NCBI RefSeq assembly: GCF_003704105.1
Contig: NZ_QUOQ01000008.1
Location: forward strand, 1-64,000
Source: Brevundimonas lutea
GTDB taxonomy: Bacteria > Pseudomonadota > Alphaproteobacteria > Caulobacterales > Caulobacteraceae
Direction of reading: 5' to 3'
DNA length: 64,000 nucleotides
The notes below the pieces were generated by a model. The model had not been told where the DNA came from and did no database searches. It worked only from the letters and a program-made list of their open reading frames with translations. Positions 10,582-19,604 of this stretch are shown here, piece after piece. The translations under genes and the position numbers were made by a program. The number at the start of each line of letters is the position of its first letter. The first letter of the stretch is position 1.

Positions 10582-11393
10582 GCGAGCCGTTCCAGACGAC
10601 CCTGGACTTCACCGCCGTCGAACAGGCGTCGGAAGAGGCGTTCGTCGTCGATCTGGAGGGCTATGAGGGGCCGCTGCATGTGCTGCTGGCCCTGGCGCGG
10701 ACGCAGAAGGTCGATCTGCTCAAGCTGTCGATCACGCGGCTGGCCGAACAGTATCTGGCCTTCGTCAACGAGGCGCGGTCGCGGAATTTCGCCCTGGCGG
10801 CGGACTATCTCGTGATGGCGTCGTGGCTAGCCTATCTGAAGTCGCGGCTGCTTCTGCCGCGCACCGAGCGGCCCAAGGGCGAGGAGCCGCCGGCCGAGCA
10901 GATGGCCCTGGCCCTGGCGTTTCGGCTGCAGAAGCTGGAGGCGATGAGGAAGGCGGTGGAGGCCATCACCGACCGGCCGCAGCTGAAGCGCGACATCTTC
11001 ACCCGCGGCGACCCGGAGGCGACGGTGATCATCCCTTCGGACCGGATCGACGCAAGCCTGTACGAGCTGATGGTCGCCTATGTCGGCCAGAGACGGCGTG
11101 AACAGGCGCGCCACTATGCTCCAGGCCAGAGGATCGAGGCCTTTCCACTGGAGGCCGCCCGCGACTGGCTTCGCGATCGCGCGCCTCAACTGACGCAATG
11201 GACGCCGCTGGACGAGGTGGCGCCCGAGGGGGACGGGGAGGGGCCGAGCCGCGCCAGCTACGTCGCCTCGACCCTGTCGGCGGGGCTGGAGCTGATCAAG
11301 GAAGGCGGCTTGCAGGCCCGGCAAGCGGCGGCGTTCGAGGCCCTCTATCTGAAACGGCGTGAGATCGGGCATCCGCTGGAGCTGGTTCCATGA
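10578..11393 (+). CDS. scpA: Segregation and condensation protein ScpA (kleisin)
   Basis: A 271-residue kleisin that bridges the heads of the SMC dimer and binds ScpB to form the condensin-like complex on the chromosome. The N-terminal signature VDLEGYEGPLHVLLALARTQKVDLLKL is characteristic, and the C-terminal ALYLKRREIGHPLEL winged-helix region is present. It starts with GTG inside the nagZ stop and ends overlapping scpB by four bases (ATGA), so the three are translationally coupled. Confidence 0.95.
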   Translation: MSEPFQTTLDFTAVEQASEEAFVVDLEGYEGPLHVLLALARTQKVDLLKLSITRLAEQYLAFVNEARSRNFALAADYLVMASWLAYLKSRLLLPRTERPKGEEPPAEQMALALAFRLQKLEAMRKAVEAITDRPQLKRDIFTRGDPEATVIIPSDRIDASLYELMVAYVGQRRREQARHYAPGQRIEAFPLEAARDWLRDRAPQLTQWTPLDEVAPEGDGEGPSRASYVASTLSAGLELIKEGGLQARQAAAFEALYLKRREIGHPLELVP

Positions 11394-12073
11394 CCCTGGC
11401 CTTCACCCTGGAGCCCGCGGAGGTCGAGCGGCGCGTGGAGGCGTTGCTGTTCGCCGCAGCCGGGCCGCTGTCGACGCCGGAGATCGCCCGGCGGCTGCCG
11501 GAGGGGGCCGATGCCGAGTTGGCCGTCCTGGCGCTGCAACAACGATACGCCGGGCGCGGGGTTGAGATCGACTGCGTGGCGGGACGCTGGCGTTTGCGGA
11601 CCGCGCCGGATCTGGCTTTCCTCATGACAGAGGAGCGCGAGGAGCCGCGACGGTTGTCCAAGGCGGCGCTCGAAACCCTGGCCATCATCGCCTATCACCA
11701 GCCCTGCACCCGCGCCGAGATCGAGAGCGTGCGGGGCGTCAGCCTGTCGCGCGGCACGCTGGACCTGCTGCTGGAGATGGGATTCGTTCGGCTGCGCGGG
11801 CGCAGGCGGACACCGGGCCGGCCGGTGACCTATGCGACCGGCGACGCCTTTCTGGAGCATTTCGGCCTGGCGTCCCTGGCCGACATGCCCGGCGTGGCGG
11901 AGATGAAGGCGGCGGGGCTGCTGGATCTGGCTCTACCCGCCGGGTTCGAAGTGCCGGATCCGTCGCGGACCAAGGGCGACGACGAGGACGCCATCGAGGC
12001 TGATGATACCGGCGACGCGCCGGAATTCGCCCAGGATTTCGTCTTGGGCGATGAGGCTGAAGGACAGCGATGA
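11390..12073 (+). CDS. scpB: Segregation and condensation protein ScpB
   Basis: A 227-residue dimeric winged-helix partner of ScpA in the SMC complex. Typical segments are VERRVEALLFAAAGPLSTPEIARRL at the N-terminus, LSKAALETLAIIAYHQPCTRAEIESVRGV in the middle and the GRPVTYATGDAFLEHFGL segment. The acidic C-terminal tail (about residues 195-227) is low in complexity. The end overlaps the next gene, a flavoprotein, by four bases (ATGA); in many relatives tatABC follows scpB instead. Confidence 0.95.
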   Translation: MTLAFTLEPAEVERRVEALLFAAAGPLSTPEIARRLPEGADAELAVLALQQRYAGRGVEIDCVAGRWRLRTAPDLAFLMTEEREEPRRLSKAALETLAIIAYHQPCTRAEIESVRGVSLSRGTLDLLLEMGFVRLRGRRRTPGRPVTYATGDAFLEHFGLASLADMPGVAEMKAAGLLDLALPAGFEVPDPSRTKGDDEDAIEADDTGDAPEFAQDFVLGDEAEGQR

Positions 12074-13659
12074 GCGACGTCGTCATCCTGGGCGGCGGCC
12101 ATAACGGCCTAGTCTGCGCCTTTTATCTGGCGCGCGCTGGCCTGAAGGTGACGGTGCTGGAGCGGCGCCACGTGGTCGGCGGGGCGGCGGTGACCGAGGA
12201 ATTCCATCCGGGATTCCGCAACTCCACGGCCAGCTACACCGTCAGCCTGCTGAATCCGAAGGTCATCGCCGACCTGGACCTGCCCCGGCATGGCCTGCGG
12301 GTTGTCGAGCGGCGGATGTCGAACTTCCTGCCCCTGCCGGGTAATGACAGCTTCTCGGCCGGGGAGGGGATCACGCAGCGAGAGGTGGCGCGCTTCTCGG
12401 CCAGGGACGCCGAGCGCCTGCCGGAATACGAGCGGCGGCTGGAGGTGGTGGCCGACGTGCTGCGTCGGCTGATCCTGACCGTGCCGCCGAACGTCGTGGA
12501 GGGCGGGTTCGTCGCCGCCCTGCCTGAGCTTCTGAAATCGGCCTCGATCGGGCGGCGGGTGGCGGGGCTGGACACCCAGGGACGCCGCGACGTGCTGGAC
12601 CTGTTCACCAAGTCGGCCGGCGACTGGCTGGACGGCTGGTTCGAGAGCGACCCGATCAAGGCCCTGTTCGGCTTCGACAGCGTGGTGGGCAACTACGCCA
12701 GCCCCTACACGCCCGGCTCGGCCTATGTGCTGCTGCACCACGTGTTCGGCGAGGTGAATGGAAAGCGTGGCGTGTGGGGTCACGCCCTCGGGGGGATGGG
12801 GGCGATCACCCAGGCCATGGCCAGGGCCTGCGCCGAACAAGGCGTCGACATCCGCCTGGACAGTCCGGTGGCCGAGGTTCTGGTCGAACAGGGGCGCGCG
12901 GTCGGGGCGGTGACCGAGGCGGGCGAAACGTTCCGGGGACGTGCGGTGGTGTCGAACCTGCATCCGCGTCTGCTGTTCGAGCGGCTGGTCGATCCGGCCG
13001 TCGTGCCGTCGGACTTCACGGAGCGGATCGGACGTTATGCGTCTGGCTCGGGCACATTCCGGATGAATGTTGCGCTGGATCGGCTGCCCAGCTTCACGGC
13101 CCGTCCCGGCGAGGGCGATCACCTGACCGCCGGCATCATCGTGGCCCCAAGCCTCGGCTACATGGACCGGGCGCATCTGGACGCGCGCCTTCATGGTTGG
13201 TCGAAACAGCCGATCGTGGAGATGCTGATCCCCTCGACCCTGGACGACAGTTTGGCGCCAGCGGGCAAGCACGTCGCCAGTCTGTTCTGCCAGCACGTCG
13301 CGCCACAGCTCGAGGATGGGGCGAGCTGGGACGATCATCGCGACGCGGTCGCCGACCTGATGATCGATACGGTCGATACCGTGGCGCCGGGCTTCAAGGC
13401 GTCTGTGGTCGGGCGGATGGCCCTGACGCCGCTGGACCTGGAACGGCGGTTCGGCCTGGTCGGCGGCGACATTTTCCACGGCCGGCTGAGCCTGGATCAG
13501 CTGTTCAGCGCCCGGCCGGTGATGGGGCACGCCGATCACCGGATGCCGGTTCCGGGCCTGTATCTGTGCGGCTCGGGGGCGCATCCGGGCGGCGGGGTGA
13601 CGGGAGCACCGGGACACAATGCGGCGTCGGTGGTGTTGAAGGATCTGCGGCGCGGCTGA
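12070..13659 (+). CDS. Phytoene-dehydrogenase-like FAD oxidoreductase (PYROXD2-like)
   Basis: A 529-residue flavoprotein of the phytoene desaturase/monoamine oxidase fold. The N-terminal Rossmann motif VVILGGGHNGLVCAFYLARAG binds FAD, followed by VVGGAAVTEEFHPGFRNSTAS. The C-terminal FAD motif is GLYLCGSGAHPGGGVTGAPG. It most resembles the PYROXD2-like branch (bacterial NAD(P)/FAD-dependent oxidoreductases of unknown substrate) and not the true carotenoid desaturases, and no carotenoid genes are nearby. The overlap with scpB suggests co-transcription without implying shared function. Confidence 0.85.
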   Translation: MSDVVILGGGHNGLVCAFYLARAGLKVTVLERRHVVGGAAVTEEFHPGFRNSTASYTVSLLNPKVIADLDLPRHGLRVVERRMSNFLPLPGNDSFSAGEGITQREVARFSARDAERLPEYERRLEVVADVLRRLILTVPPNVVEGGFVAALPELLKSASIGRRVAGLDTQGRRDVLDLFTKSAGDWLDGWFESDPIKALFGFDSVVGNYASPYTPGSAYVLLHHVFGEVNGKRGVWGHALGGMGAITQAMARACAEQGVDIRLDSPVAEVLVEQGRAVGAVTEAGETFRGRAVVSNLHPRLLFERLVDPAVVPSDFTERIGRYASGSGTFRMNVALDRLPSFTARPGEGDHLTAGIIVAPSLGYMDRAHLDARLHGWSKQPIVEMLIPSTLDDSLAPAGKHVASLFCQHVAPQLEDGASWDDHRDAVADLMIDTVDTVAPGFKASVVGRMALTPLDLERRFGLVGGDIFHGRLSLDQLFSARPVMGHADHRMPVPGLYLCGSGAHPGGGVTGAPGHNAASVVLKDLRRG

Positions 13660-13737
13660 GCCGACGCGTTCACGGTGCATCGACAACCACGCGCGCCGGT
13701 GCGACGCTCGCCGCCGAACCACGGACGGAGACGGCCC

Positions 13738-15156
13738 ATGCGACGGACGGCGATGTTTATCGGGGCGGCGCTGGCGCCGCTGATGTTCGCGGGGACGGCC
13801 CTGGCCCAGGAGCCGGAGGGGCCGGAGCGGGTCGCTCTGACTATCTACAATCAGAACATCGCCCTGGTGGAAGATGTGCGGACCCTGACCCTGCCCGCCG
13901 GGCGGACGCGCCAGACCTTTCCGGGCGTTTCGGCCGCCATCCGGCCCGAGACCGTCGGCATCGCCGGCGAGGGTCTGTCGGTGGTGGAGCAGAATTTCGA
14001 TTACGACCTGCTGACGCCCGACGCCCTGATGCAGGCGGCGGTGGGCGACGAGATCATGCTGGTGCGGACCAATCCGGGCACGGGGGCGGAGGAGACGATC
14101 CGCGCCACGGTGCTGGCCGCTAACCAGGGGGTGGTGCTGAGGATCGGCGACCGGGTCGAGGTGCTGCGTGACGACGGTGTGCCGACGCGGGTGATCTTCG
14201 ACGAGGTGCCGGAGAACCTTCGCCCACGGCCGACCCTGAGCGTCACCCTGGACGCCGAGCGGGCCGGGCCGCGCGAGACGACCCTCACCTATCTGACCAC
14301 CGGCCTGCAGTGGAAGGCCGACTATGTGGCGCGGTTCGACGAGCGGGCCGGCAGCCTGGACCTGAACGGCTGGATAACCGTCACCAACACCTCCGGGTCC
14401 AGCTTCGAACAGGCCGAGACCCGGGTGGTGGCGGGCGACGTGGCCCTGGTTGAACAGTCGTACAATCCGCGCGGCTATCCGCAGCCGCCCCGGGGCATCC
14501 CCGGCAATCGCGGCGACGGGACGGAGGCCGGCGGGCCGGGCGGCCTGGCCGATGTCTATATCTATCCGCTGCCCGAGCCGGTGACCGTGGCCAACGCCCA
14601 GACCAAACAGGTCGGTCTGCTGGACGCGACCGGCGTCACGGCGGCGCGGCGCTATCGGGCCGAGATCCCCGGCTTCCAGACCTATGAGCAGCCTCAGGCT
14701 GCCGATGTCGCGGTGGTCTTCTCCAACAGCCAGTCGACCGGTCTGGGCCGCGCCCTGCCGGCCGGGGTGATGCGGGTCTATATGCGCGACGAGGCCGGCG
14801 AGCCGCGCTTCATCGGCGAGGACGCCATCGACCACACCCCGGCGGGCTCGGAGATCGCCGTCACCACCGGCCAGGCCTTCGATGTGACGGTGCAGCCGCG
14901 CGTGGTGTCGGAGGAGCGGGCCGATCCGGCGCCCTGGACCTGGTGGCGCACACGCTACACGGTCGAATACACGGTCCGGAACGCCCGCAGCGAGCCGGTG
15001 ACGGTGGAGCTGCGCCAGCGGGGCCTGAGCCGCAACACCGAGTTCGTCGAGGCGGGTGGCGGCGAATTGCTGGACAGCCGGACCCTGGGCTGGTCGGTGC
15101 GGGTTCCGGCCAATGGCCAGACGGTGGTGCGGACCGTCGTCGACACGGGCTACTGA
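13738..15156 (+). CDS. DUF4139-domain secreted protein, first of a tandem pair
   Basis: A 472-residue protein with a Sec signal peptide (MRRTAMFIGAALAPLMFAGTALAQ, cleavage near residue 24). The body matches the DUF4139 pattern: an N-terminal YNQNIALVEDVRTLTLPAG segment, YLTTGLQWKADYVARF, WITVTNTSGSSFEQAETRVVAG, and the C-terminal RTRYTVEYTVRNARSEPVTVEL. The family has no agreed function. ATG 13738 has a GGAG ribosome site; upstream in-frame codons would bury the signal peptide. The next gene is a paralogue two bases downstream, so the pair probably acts together in the periplasm or at the outer membrane. Confidence 0.85.
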   Translation: MRRTAMFIGAALAPLMFAGTALAQEPEGPERVALTIYNQNIALVEDVRTLTLPAGRTRQTFPGVSAAIRPETVGIAGEGLSVVEQNFDYDLLTPDALMQAAVGDEIMLVRTNPGTGAEETIRATVLAANQGVVLRIGDRVEVLRDDGVPTRVIFDEVPENLRPRPTLSVTLDAERAGPRETTLTYLTTGLQWKADYVARFDERAGSLDLNGWITVTNTSGSSFEQAETRVVAGDVALVEQSYNPRGYPQPPRGIPGNRGDGTEAGGPGGLADVYIYPLPEPVTVANAQTKQVGLLDATGVTAARRYRAEIPGFQTYEQPQAADVAVVFSNSQSTGLGRALPAGVMRVYMRDEAGEPRFIGEDAIDHTPAGSEIAVTTGQAFDVTVQPRVVSEERADPAPWTWWRTRYTVEYTVRNARSEPVTVELRQRGLSRNTEFVEAGGGELLDSRTLGWSVRVPANGQTVVRTVVDTGY

Positions 15157-15158
15157 CC

Positions 15159-16766
15159 ATGAGGGTGGCCCTGCGCGCGGGCCTGATCGGACTGGCCCTG
15201 GCAGGCGTGGCGGCCGCAGCCACGGCGCAGCCCGTCGTCGTGTCCGAGGGGCCGGACAACAGCGCGGTGGTCTTCTATCGCGATCGGCCGGTGTCGACCT
15301 CGGCGCTGCTGCGGACTGTGCGGGGCGGCCGGATCGACCCGGGCCTGGGCCTGGGGCTGGTGGTTGAGCGGCGCACGATCGACATTCCGGCGGGCGAGGC
15401 GGTGATCCGGCTGGAGGGGCTGGCCGAGGGCGTCATCGCCGAGACCGCGACCATAGACGGCCTGCCTGCCGAGGTGGTGGAGCGAAACCTGGACTATGAT
15501 CTGTTGTCGCCCGGCTCGCTGCTGGCGCGATCGGTCGGCCAGCCAGTTACCGTGGTGCGCACCAACGCGGAGACGGGCGCGGAGACGGCGCGGCCGGCGA
15601 TGCTGCGCGCCGCGCCTCAGGGTGTGGTGGTCGAGGTCGACGGGAGGATCGAGGCGCTGGACTGCTCCGGCCTGACCGAGCGGATCGTGTTCGACCGAGT
15701 GCCGGAAGGCCTCGCCGAGCGGCCGACACTGACCATGCGGACCCGGTCCGAGCGGGCGCGGCGGGCGGAGGTGACCCTGGCCTATCTGGCGGGTGGGCTG
15801 ATGTGGTCGGCGGACTACGTGGCGCGGATCAATCCGGATGGCGAGACGCTGAGCCTGACCGGCTGGCTGACCCTGGCCAATGTCGGCGGCTCGTCGTTCC
15901 CGGCCGCACCGGTTCAGGCGGTGGCGGGGCGCTTCAATCGGGATGGGGCGACGCGGCCGGTGCAGCCGCGCCCGGCGTATATTCAGCCCGCATGCTGGCC
16001 GCAGGACACGACGACCGAGGGCGCGATGATCGAGGAGATCGTCGTCACCGGCAGCCGACTGACGGCGCGTGAGATGATGGCCGCCGGGCCACCGCCCCCT
16101 CCGCCGCCGCCGCCCCCAGCGCCTCCGCCACCGCCACCGCTCGCCACCCAGAGCGACCTCGGCGACTACAAGCTCTACACCCTGCCGGAACCGACGTCCG
16201 TCCTGCCGCGCCAGACCAAGCAGGTGCGGTTCCTGGAGCAGCCAGCGGTGCGGTTCGACCGGCTGAACCGCTATCGGATCAACGAATTCAACCTCGACCC
16301 GGAACGGATCGACGCCACCGAACTGCTGGTCCGCGCCCGCAACGAAACGGACGATGGTCTGGGTCTGGCGCTGCCGGGCGGGTCCGTGGCGGTGATGGAG
16401 ACGGTCGGGGGCCGCGCCTCTCTGGCCGGGGAGGCGACCATCCAAGACACGCCCATCGGCCTGCCGGTCGAACTGGCTCTGGGCCAGGATCGCCGAATCG
16501 AGATTCGGGGCCGATTGAATTCCGAAACGCCGAACGCCTCGGGCCTGCCGACGCGCACGCTGGATGTCGACTTCCAGCTTCGCAATCGGACGGACGCGCC
16601 GATCGAGGTCGAAATGATCCCCGGCGCCCAGGCGTGGCAAGGCTTCCGCATCCTGGAGACGACGGTGGCCAGCCAGGTCGCCGATTCCGGCCTGACCGTG
16701 TTTCGCGTCACCGTTCCGGCCGACGGTTTCGCCTCGCTGCGTTACCGATTTGAGGTTGAGGGTTGA
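15159..16766 (+). CDS. DUF4139-domain secreted protein with TonB-box-like motif and polyproline
   Basis: A 535-residue paralogue of the preceding protein, with a signal peptide ending near TAQPVVV. The shared segments include VERNLDYDLLSPGSLL, YLAGGLMWSADYVARI and YKLYTLPEPTSVLPRQTKQV. It has a unique insert: EEIVVTGSR at residues 292-300, identical in form to the TonB box at the N-terminus of caulobacterial TonB-dependent receptors, followed by a run of 17 residues that is almost all proline (about 311-328). It starts two bases after the upstream stop. No beta-barrel domain follows, so it is not a receptor. Function is unknown. Confidence 0.83.
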   Translation: MRVALRAGLIGLALAGVAAAATAQPVVVSEGPDNSAVVFYRDRPVSTSALLRTVRGGRIDPGLGLGLVVERRTIDIPAGEAVIRLEGLAEGVIAETATIDGLPAEVVERNLDYDLLSPGSLLARSVGQPVTVVRTNAETGAETARPAMLRAAPQGVVVEVDGRIEALDCSGLTERIVFDRVPEGLAERPTLTMRTRSERARRAEVTLAYLAGGLMWSADYVARINPDGETLSLTGWLTLANVGGSSFPAAPVQAVAGRFNRDGATRPVQPRPAYIQPACWPQDTTTEGAMIEEIVVTGSRLTAREMMAAGPPPPPPPPPPAPPPPPPLATQSDLGDYKLYTLPEPTSVLPRQTKQVRFLEQPAVRFDRLNRYRINEFNLDPERIDATELLVRARNETDDGLGLALPGGSVAVMETVGGRASLAGEATIQDTPIGLPVELALGQDRRIEIRGRLNSETPNASGLPTRTLDVDFQLRNRTDAPIEVEMIPGAQAWQGFRILETTVASQVADSGLTVFRVTVPADGFASLRYRFEVEG

Positions 16767-16841
16767 GCCGCCGCCGGCTTGTCCGCCCGCCGGGAACCGC
16801 GTAGCCAGCGGTCCCGCGTCTCTCCACCGCCCGGACGGTTC

Positions 16842-17741
16842 ATGGCCCTGTCGCATCTCGACGCCCTCGAAGCCGAGGCGATCCACATCTTCCGCGAGGT
16901 TGCGGCGACCTGCGCGCGGCCGGTGATGCTGTATTCGATCGGCAAGGACTCGTCGGTGCTGCTGCACACGGCGATCAAGGCCTTCGCCCCTGGTCCCGTG
17001 CCGTTCCCGCTGCTGCACGTCGATACCGGCTGGAAGTTCCGGGAGATGATCGCCTTTCGCGACCGGATGGCGGCGGAGCACGGCCTGGACCTGAAGGTCC
17101 ACATGAACCCGGACGGCGTGCGCGACGGCGTCGGCCCGTTCAGCCACGGCTCGAGCGTCCACACCCACGTCATGAAGACCCTGGGGCTGCGCCAGGCGCT
17201 GGACGCCGGGCGGTATGATGCGGCCTTCGGCGGCGCCCGGCGCGACGAGGAAAAGTCGCGGGCCAAGGAGCGGATCTTCTCCTTCCGCGACCGCAGCCAC
17301 GGCTGGGATCCGAAGAACCAGCGCCCGGAGATGTGGCGCGTGTTCAACACGCGGGTCGCGGACGGGGAGTCGATGCGGGTTTTCCCGCTGTCCAACTGGA
17401 CCGAGCTGGACGTGTGGCAATACATCCAGCGCGAGGCCATTCCGATCGTGCCGCTGTACTTCGCCAAGCCGAGGCCGGTGGTCGAGCGCGATGGCATGTT
17501 GATCATGGCCGATGACGAGCGGATGGCGTTGCGGCCCGGCGAAAGCATCGAGCAGCGCGTGGTGCGGTTCCGGACCCTGGGCTGCTATCCGCTGACCGGG
17601 GCGATCGAGTCCGAGGCGGCGACACTCGACGACATCATCGCCGAGATGCAGGTATCGCGCACTTCCGAACGCCAGGGCCGGCTGATCGACCGCGACGAGG
17701 CGGGCTCGATGGAGAAGAAGAAGCGCGAGGGCTATTTCTGA
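16842..17741 (+). CDS. cysD: Sulfate adenylyltransferase subunit 2 (CysD)
   Basis: A 299-residue ATP pyrophosphatase subunit of ATP sulfurylase, making adenosine phosphosulfate from sulfate and ATP together with CysN. The PP-loop [12 protein letters not shown] is at residues 31-42; the family segments [15 protein letters not shown] and [12 protein letters not shown] are intact. ATG 16842 gives the family N-terminus; an upstream in-frame start at 16779 adds 21 unrelated residues. The stop overlaps the cysNC start by one base (TGATG). Confidence 0.96.
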   Translation: MALSHLDALEAEAIHIFREVAATCARPVMLYSIGKDSSVLLHTAIKAFAPGPVPFPLLHVDTGWKFREMIAFRDRMAAEHGLDLKVHMNPDGVRDGVGPFSHGSSVHTHVMKTLGLRQALDAGRYDAAFGGARRDEEKSRAKERIFSFRDRSHGWDPKNQRPEMWRVFNTRVADGESMRVFPLSNWTELDVWQYIQREAIPIVPLYFAKPRPVVERDGMLIMADDERMALRPGESIEQRVVRFRTLGCYPLTGAIESEAATLDDIIAEMQVSRTSERQGRLIDRDEAGSMEKKKREGYF

Positions 17742-19585
17742 TGGCCGAAACGACGCTTCTGCGCTTCATCACCTGCGGATCGGTCGATGACGGCAAGTCG
17801 ACCCTGATCGGGCGGCTGCTGCATGAGACCCGGCAGATATTCGAGGATCAGGCGGATGCGCTCGCCCGGGACTCGCGCAAGCACGGCACGACCGGCGACG
17901 ACGTCGATTACGCCCTGCTGGTCGACGGGCTGGAGGCTGAGCGGGAACAGGGCATCACCATCGATGTCGCCTATCGCTTCTTCGCCACGCCCGCCCGCAA
18001 GTTCATCGTGGCCGACACGCCGGGGCACGAACAGTACACCCGCAACATGGCCACCGGCGCCTCGACCGCCGATCTGGCCATCGTGCTGGTCGATGCGCGC
18101 AAGGGTGTGCTGACCCAGACGCGGCGACATTCCTTCATCGCGTCGCTGTTGGGCATTCGTCACGTCATCCTGGCGGTGAACAAGATCGACCTGATGGGCT
18201 TCGACCAGGCCGTGTTCGACGACATCGTCTCGGATTACGCCGAGGTCGCCGGGCATCTGGGGCTGGAGCGGGTCGAGGCCATTCCGCTTTCGGCCCGGTA
18301 CGGCGACAACATCGCCGAGCGGTCGGCGCGTCTAAGCTGGTACGGCGGGCCGACGCTGATCGAACTGCTGGAGCGAGCGCCCACGGCGAACCGGGCGGGC
18401 GCCGCGCCCTTCCGCCTGCCGATCCAGTATGTGTCGCGGCCCAATCTGGACTTCCGCGGCTTCGCCGGAACGGTGGCGTCGGGCGAGATAGCCGCCGGTG
18501 ATCCGGTCACGGTGGCCAAGTCGGGTGTCTCGACCAAGGTCAGCCGCATCGTCGGCCCGGATGGCGATCAAGAACGCGCGACGGCGGGCCAGGCGGTGAC
18601 TCTGGTGCTGGCGGACGAGGTCGAGGCGTCGCGCGGCAACATGCTGTGCCGTCCGACCGAGCGGCCCGAGGTCGCCGACCAGTTCGCCGCCCACATCGTC
18701 TGGATGGACGAGCAGCCCATGTTGCCGGGCCGCTCCTACTGGCTGCGCACCGAAACCGATCAGGTTCCGGCGACGGTCACCGACCTGAAGCATCGCCAGG
18801 ACGTGAACACCTTCGCCCACGAGGCCGCCAAGTCGCTGGAGCTGAACGAGATCGGCCTGTGCAATCTGTCGACCCAAGCCCCGGTCGCCTTCGACCCCTA
18901 TGCCGACAACCGGGTGACGGGCGCCTTTGTCCTGATCGACCGGATGACCAACGCCACGGCGGGGGCGGGGATGATCCTGCATCCGCTGCGCCGCGCGGCC
19001 AACGTCCATTGGCAGGCGATCACGGTGGATGCGGAGGCGCGGGCCGCCCTTAAGCACCAGAAGCCGGCGGTGCTGTGGTTCACTGGCCTGTCGGGCTCGG
19101 GCAAGTCGACCATCGCCAACCTGCTGGAGAAGAAGCTGCACGCTCAGGGGCGGCACACCTTCATCCTGGACGGCGACAATGTGCGGCACGGGCTGAACCG
19201 CGATCTGGGCTTCACCGAGGTCGACCGGGTCGAGAACATCCGCCGAGTGGCCGAGGTGGCCAGGCTGATGGCCGAGGCCGGCCTGCTGGTCATCGTGTCC
19301 TTCATCTCGCCCTTCCGGGCCGAGCGCAGAATGGCGCGTGAGCTGATGCCCGAGGGCCAGTTCGTGGAGATCTTCGTGGACACGCCCTTCGACGTCTGCG
19401 CCGAGCGCGACCCCAAGGGCCTCTACGCCAAGGCCTTGCGTGGCGAGATCGCCAACTTCACCGGCCTGGATTCGCCTTACGAGCCACCAGAGAACGCCGA
19501 ACTGAGGCTGGATACTCAGGAAGACAGTGCGGACGCGCTGGCGGAGCGTTTAGAGGCGTGGCTGAGCGCGCGCGGCTATTGCTGA
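17741..19585 (+). CDS. cysN: Bifunctional sulfate adenylyltransferase subunit 1 / APS kinase (CysNC)
   Basis: A 614-residue fusion. The N-terminal CysN GTPase domain has G1 GSVDDGKST (residues 14-22), [12 protein letters not shown] and NKIDLMGF, and drives CysD. The C-terminal APS kinase domain (from about residue 430) has P-loop GLSGSGKST near 448-456 and [15 protein letters not shown], and phosphorylates APS to PAPS. The NodQ-like fusion is common in alphaproteobacteria. No cysH, cysI or cysJ lies in this window; the next gene is a sulfotransferase, so part of the PAPS may serve sulfation as well as assimilation. Confidence 0.96.
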   Translation: MAETTLLRFITCGSVDDGKSTLIGRLLHETRQIFEDQADALARDSRKHGTTGDDVDYALLVDGLEAEREQGITIDVAYRFFATPARKFIVADTPGHEQYTRNMATGASTADLAIVLVDARKGVLTQTRRHSFIASLLGIRHVILAVNKIDLMGFDQAVFDDIVSDYAEVAGHLGLERVEAIPLSARYGDNIAERSARLSWYGGPTLIELLERAPTANRAGAAPFRLPIQYVSRPNLDFRGFAGTVASGEIAAGDPVTVAKSGVSTKVSRIVGPDGDQERATAGQAVTLVLADEVEASRGNMLCRPTERPEVADQFAAHIVWMDEQPMLPGRSYWLRTETDQVPATVTDLKHRQDVNTFAHEAAKSLELNEIGLCNLSTQAPVAFDPYADNRVTGAFVLIDRMTNATAGAGMILHPLRRAANVHWQAITVDAEARAALKHQKPAVLWFTGLSGSGKSTIANLLEKKLHAQGRHTFILDGDNVRHGLNRDLGFTEVDRVENIRRVAEVARLMAEAGLLVIVSFISPFRAERRMARELMPEGQFVEIFVDTPFDVCAERDPKGLYAKALRGEIANFTGLDSPYEPPENAELRLDTQEDSADALAERLEAWLSARGYC

Positions 19586-19604
19586 TCGACAGGACCGGGG
19601 ACAA

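Noticed and set aside
12109..14835. A 908-residue minus-strand frame over the flavoprotein and DUF4139 genes.
   Set aside because: Composition is Arg/His/Gly/Pro-rich with no motif, typical of antisense frames in GC-rich DNA; the plus strand has recognisable proteins throughout.
15150..17420. A 756-residue minus-strand frame over the second DUF4139 gene and cysD.
   Set aside because: Antisense to genes with clear motifs; no domain of its own.
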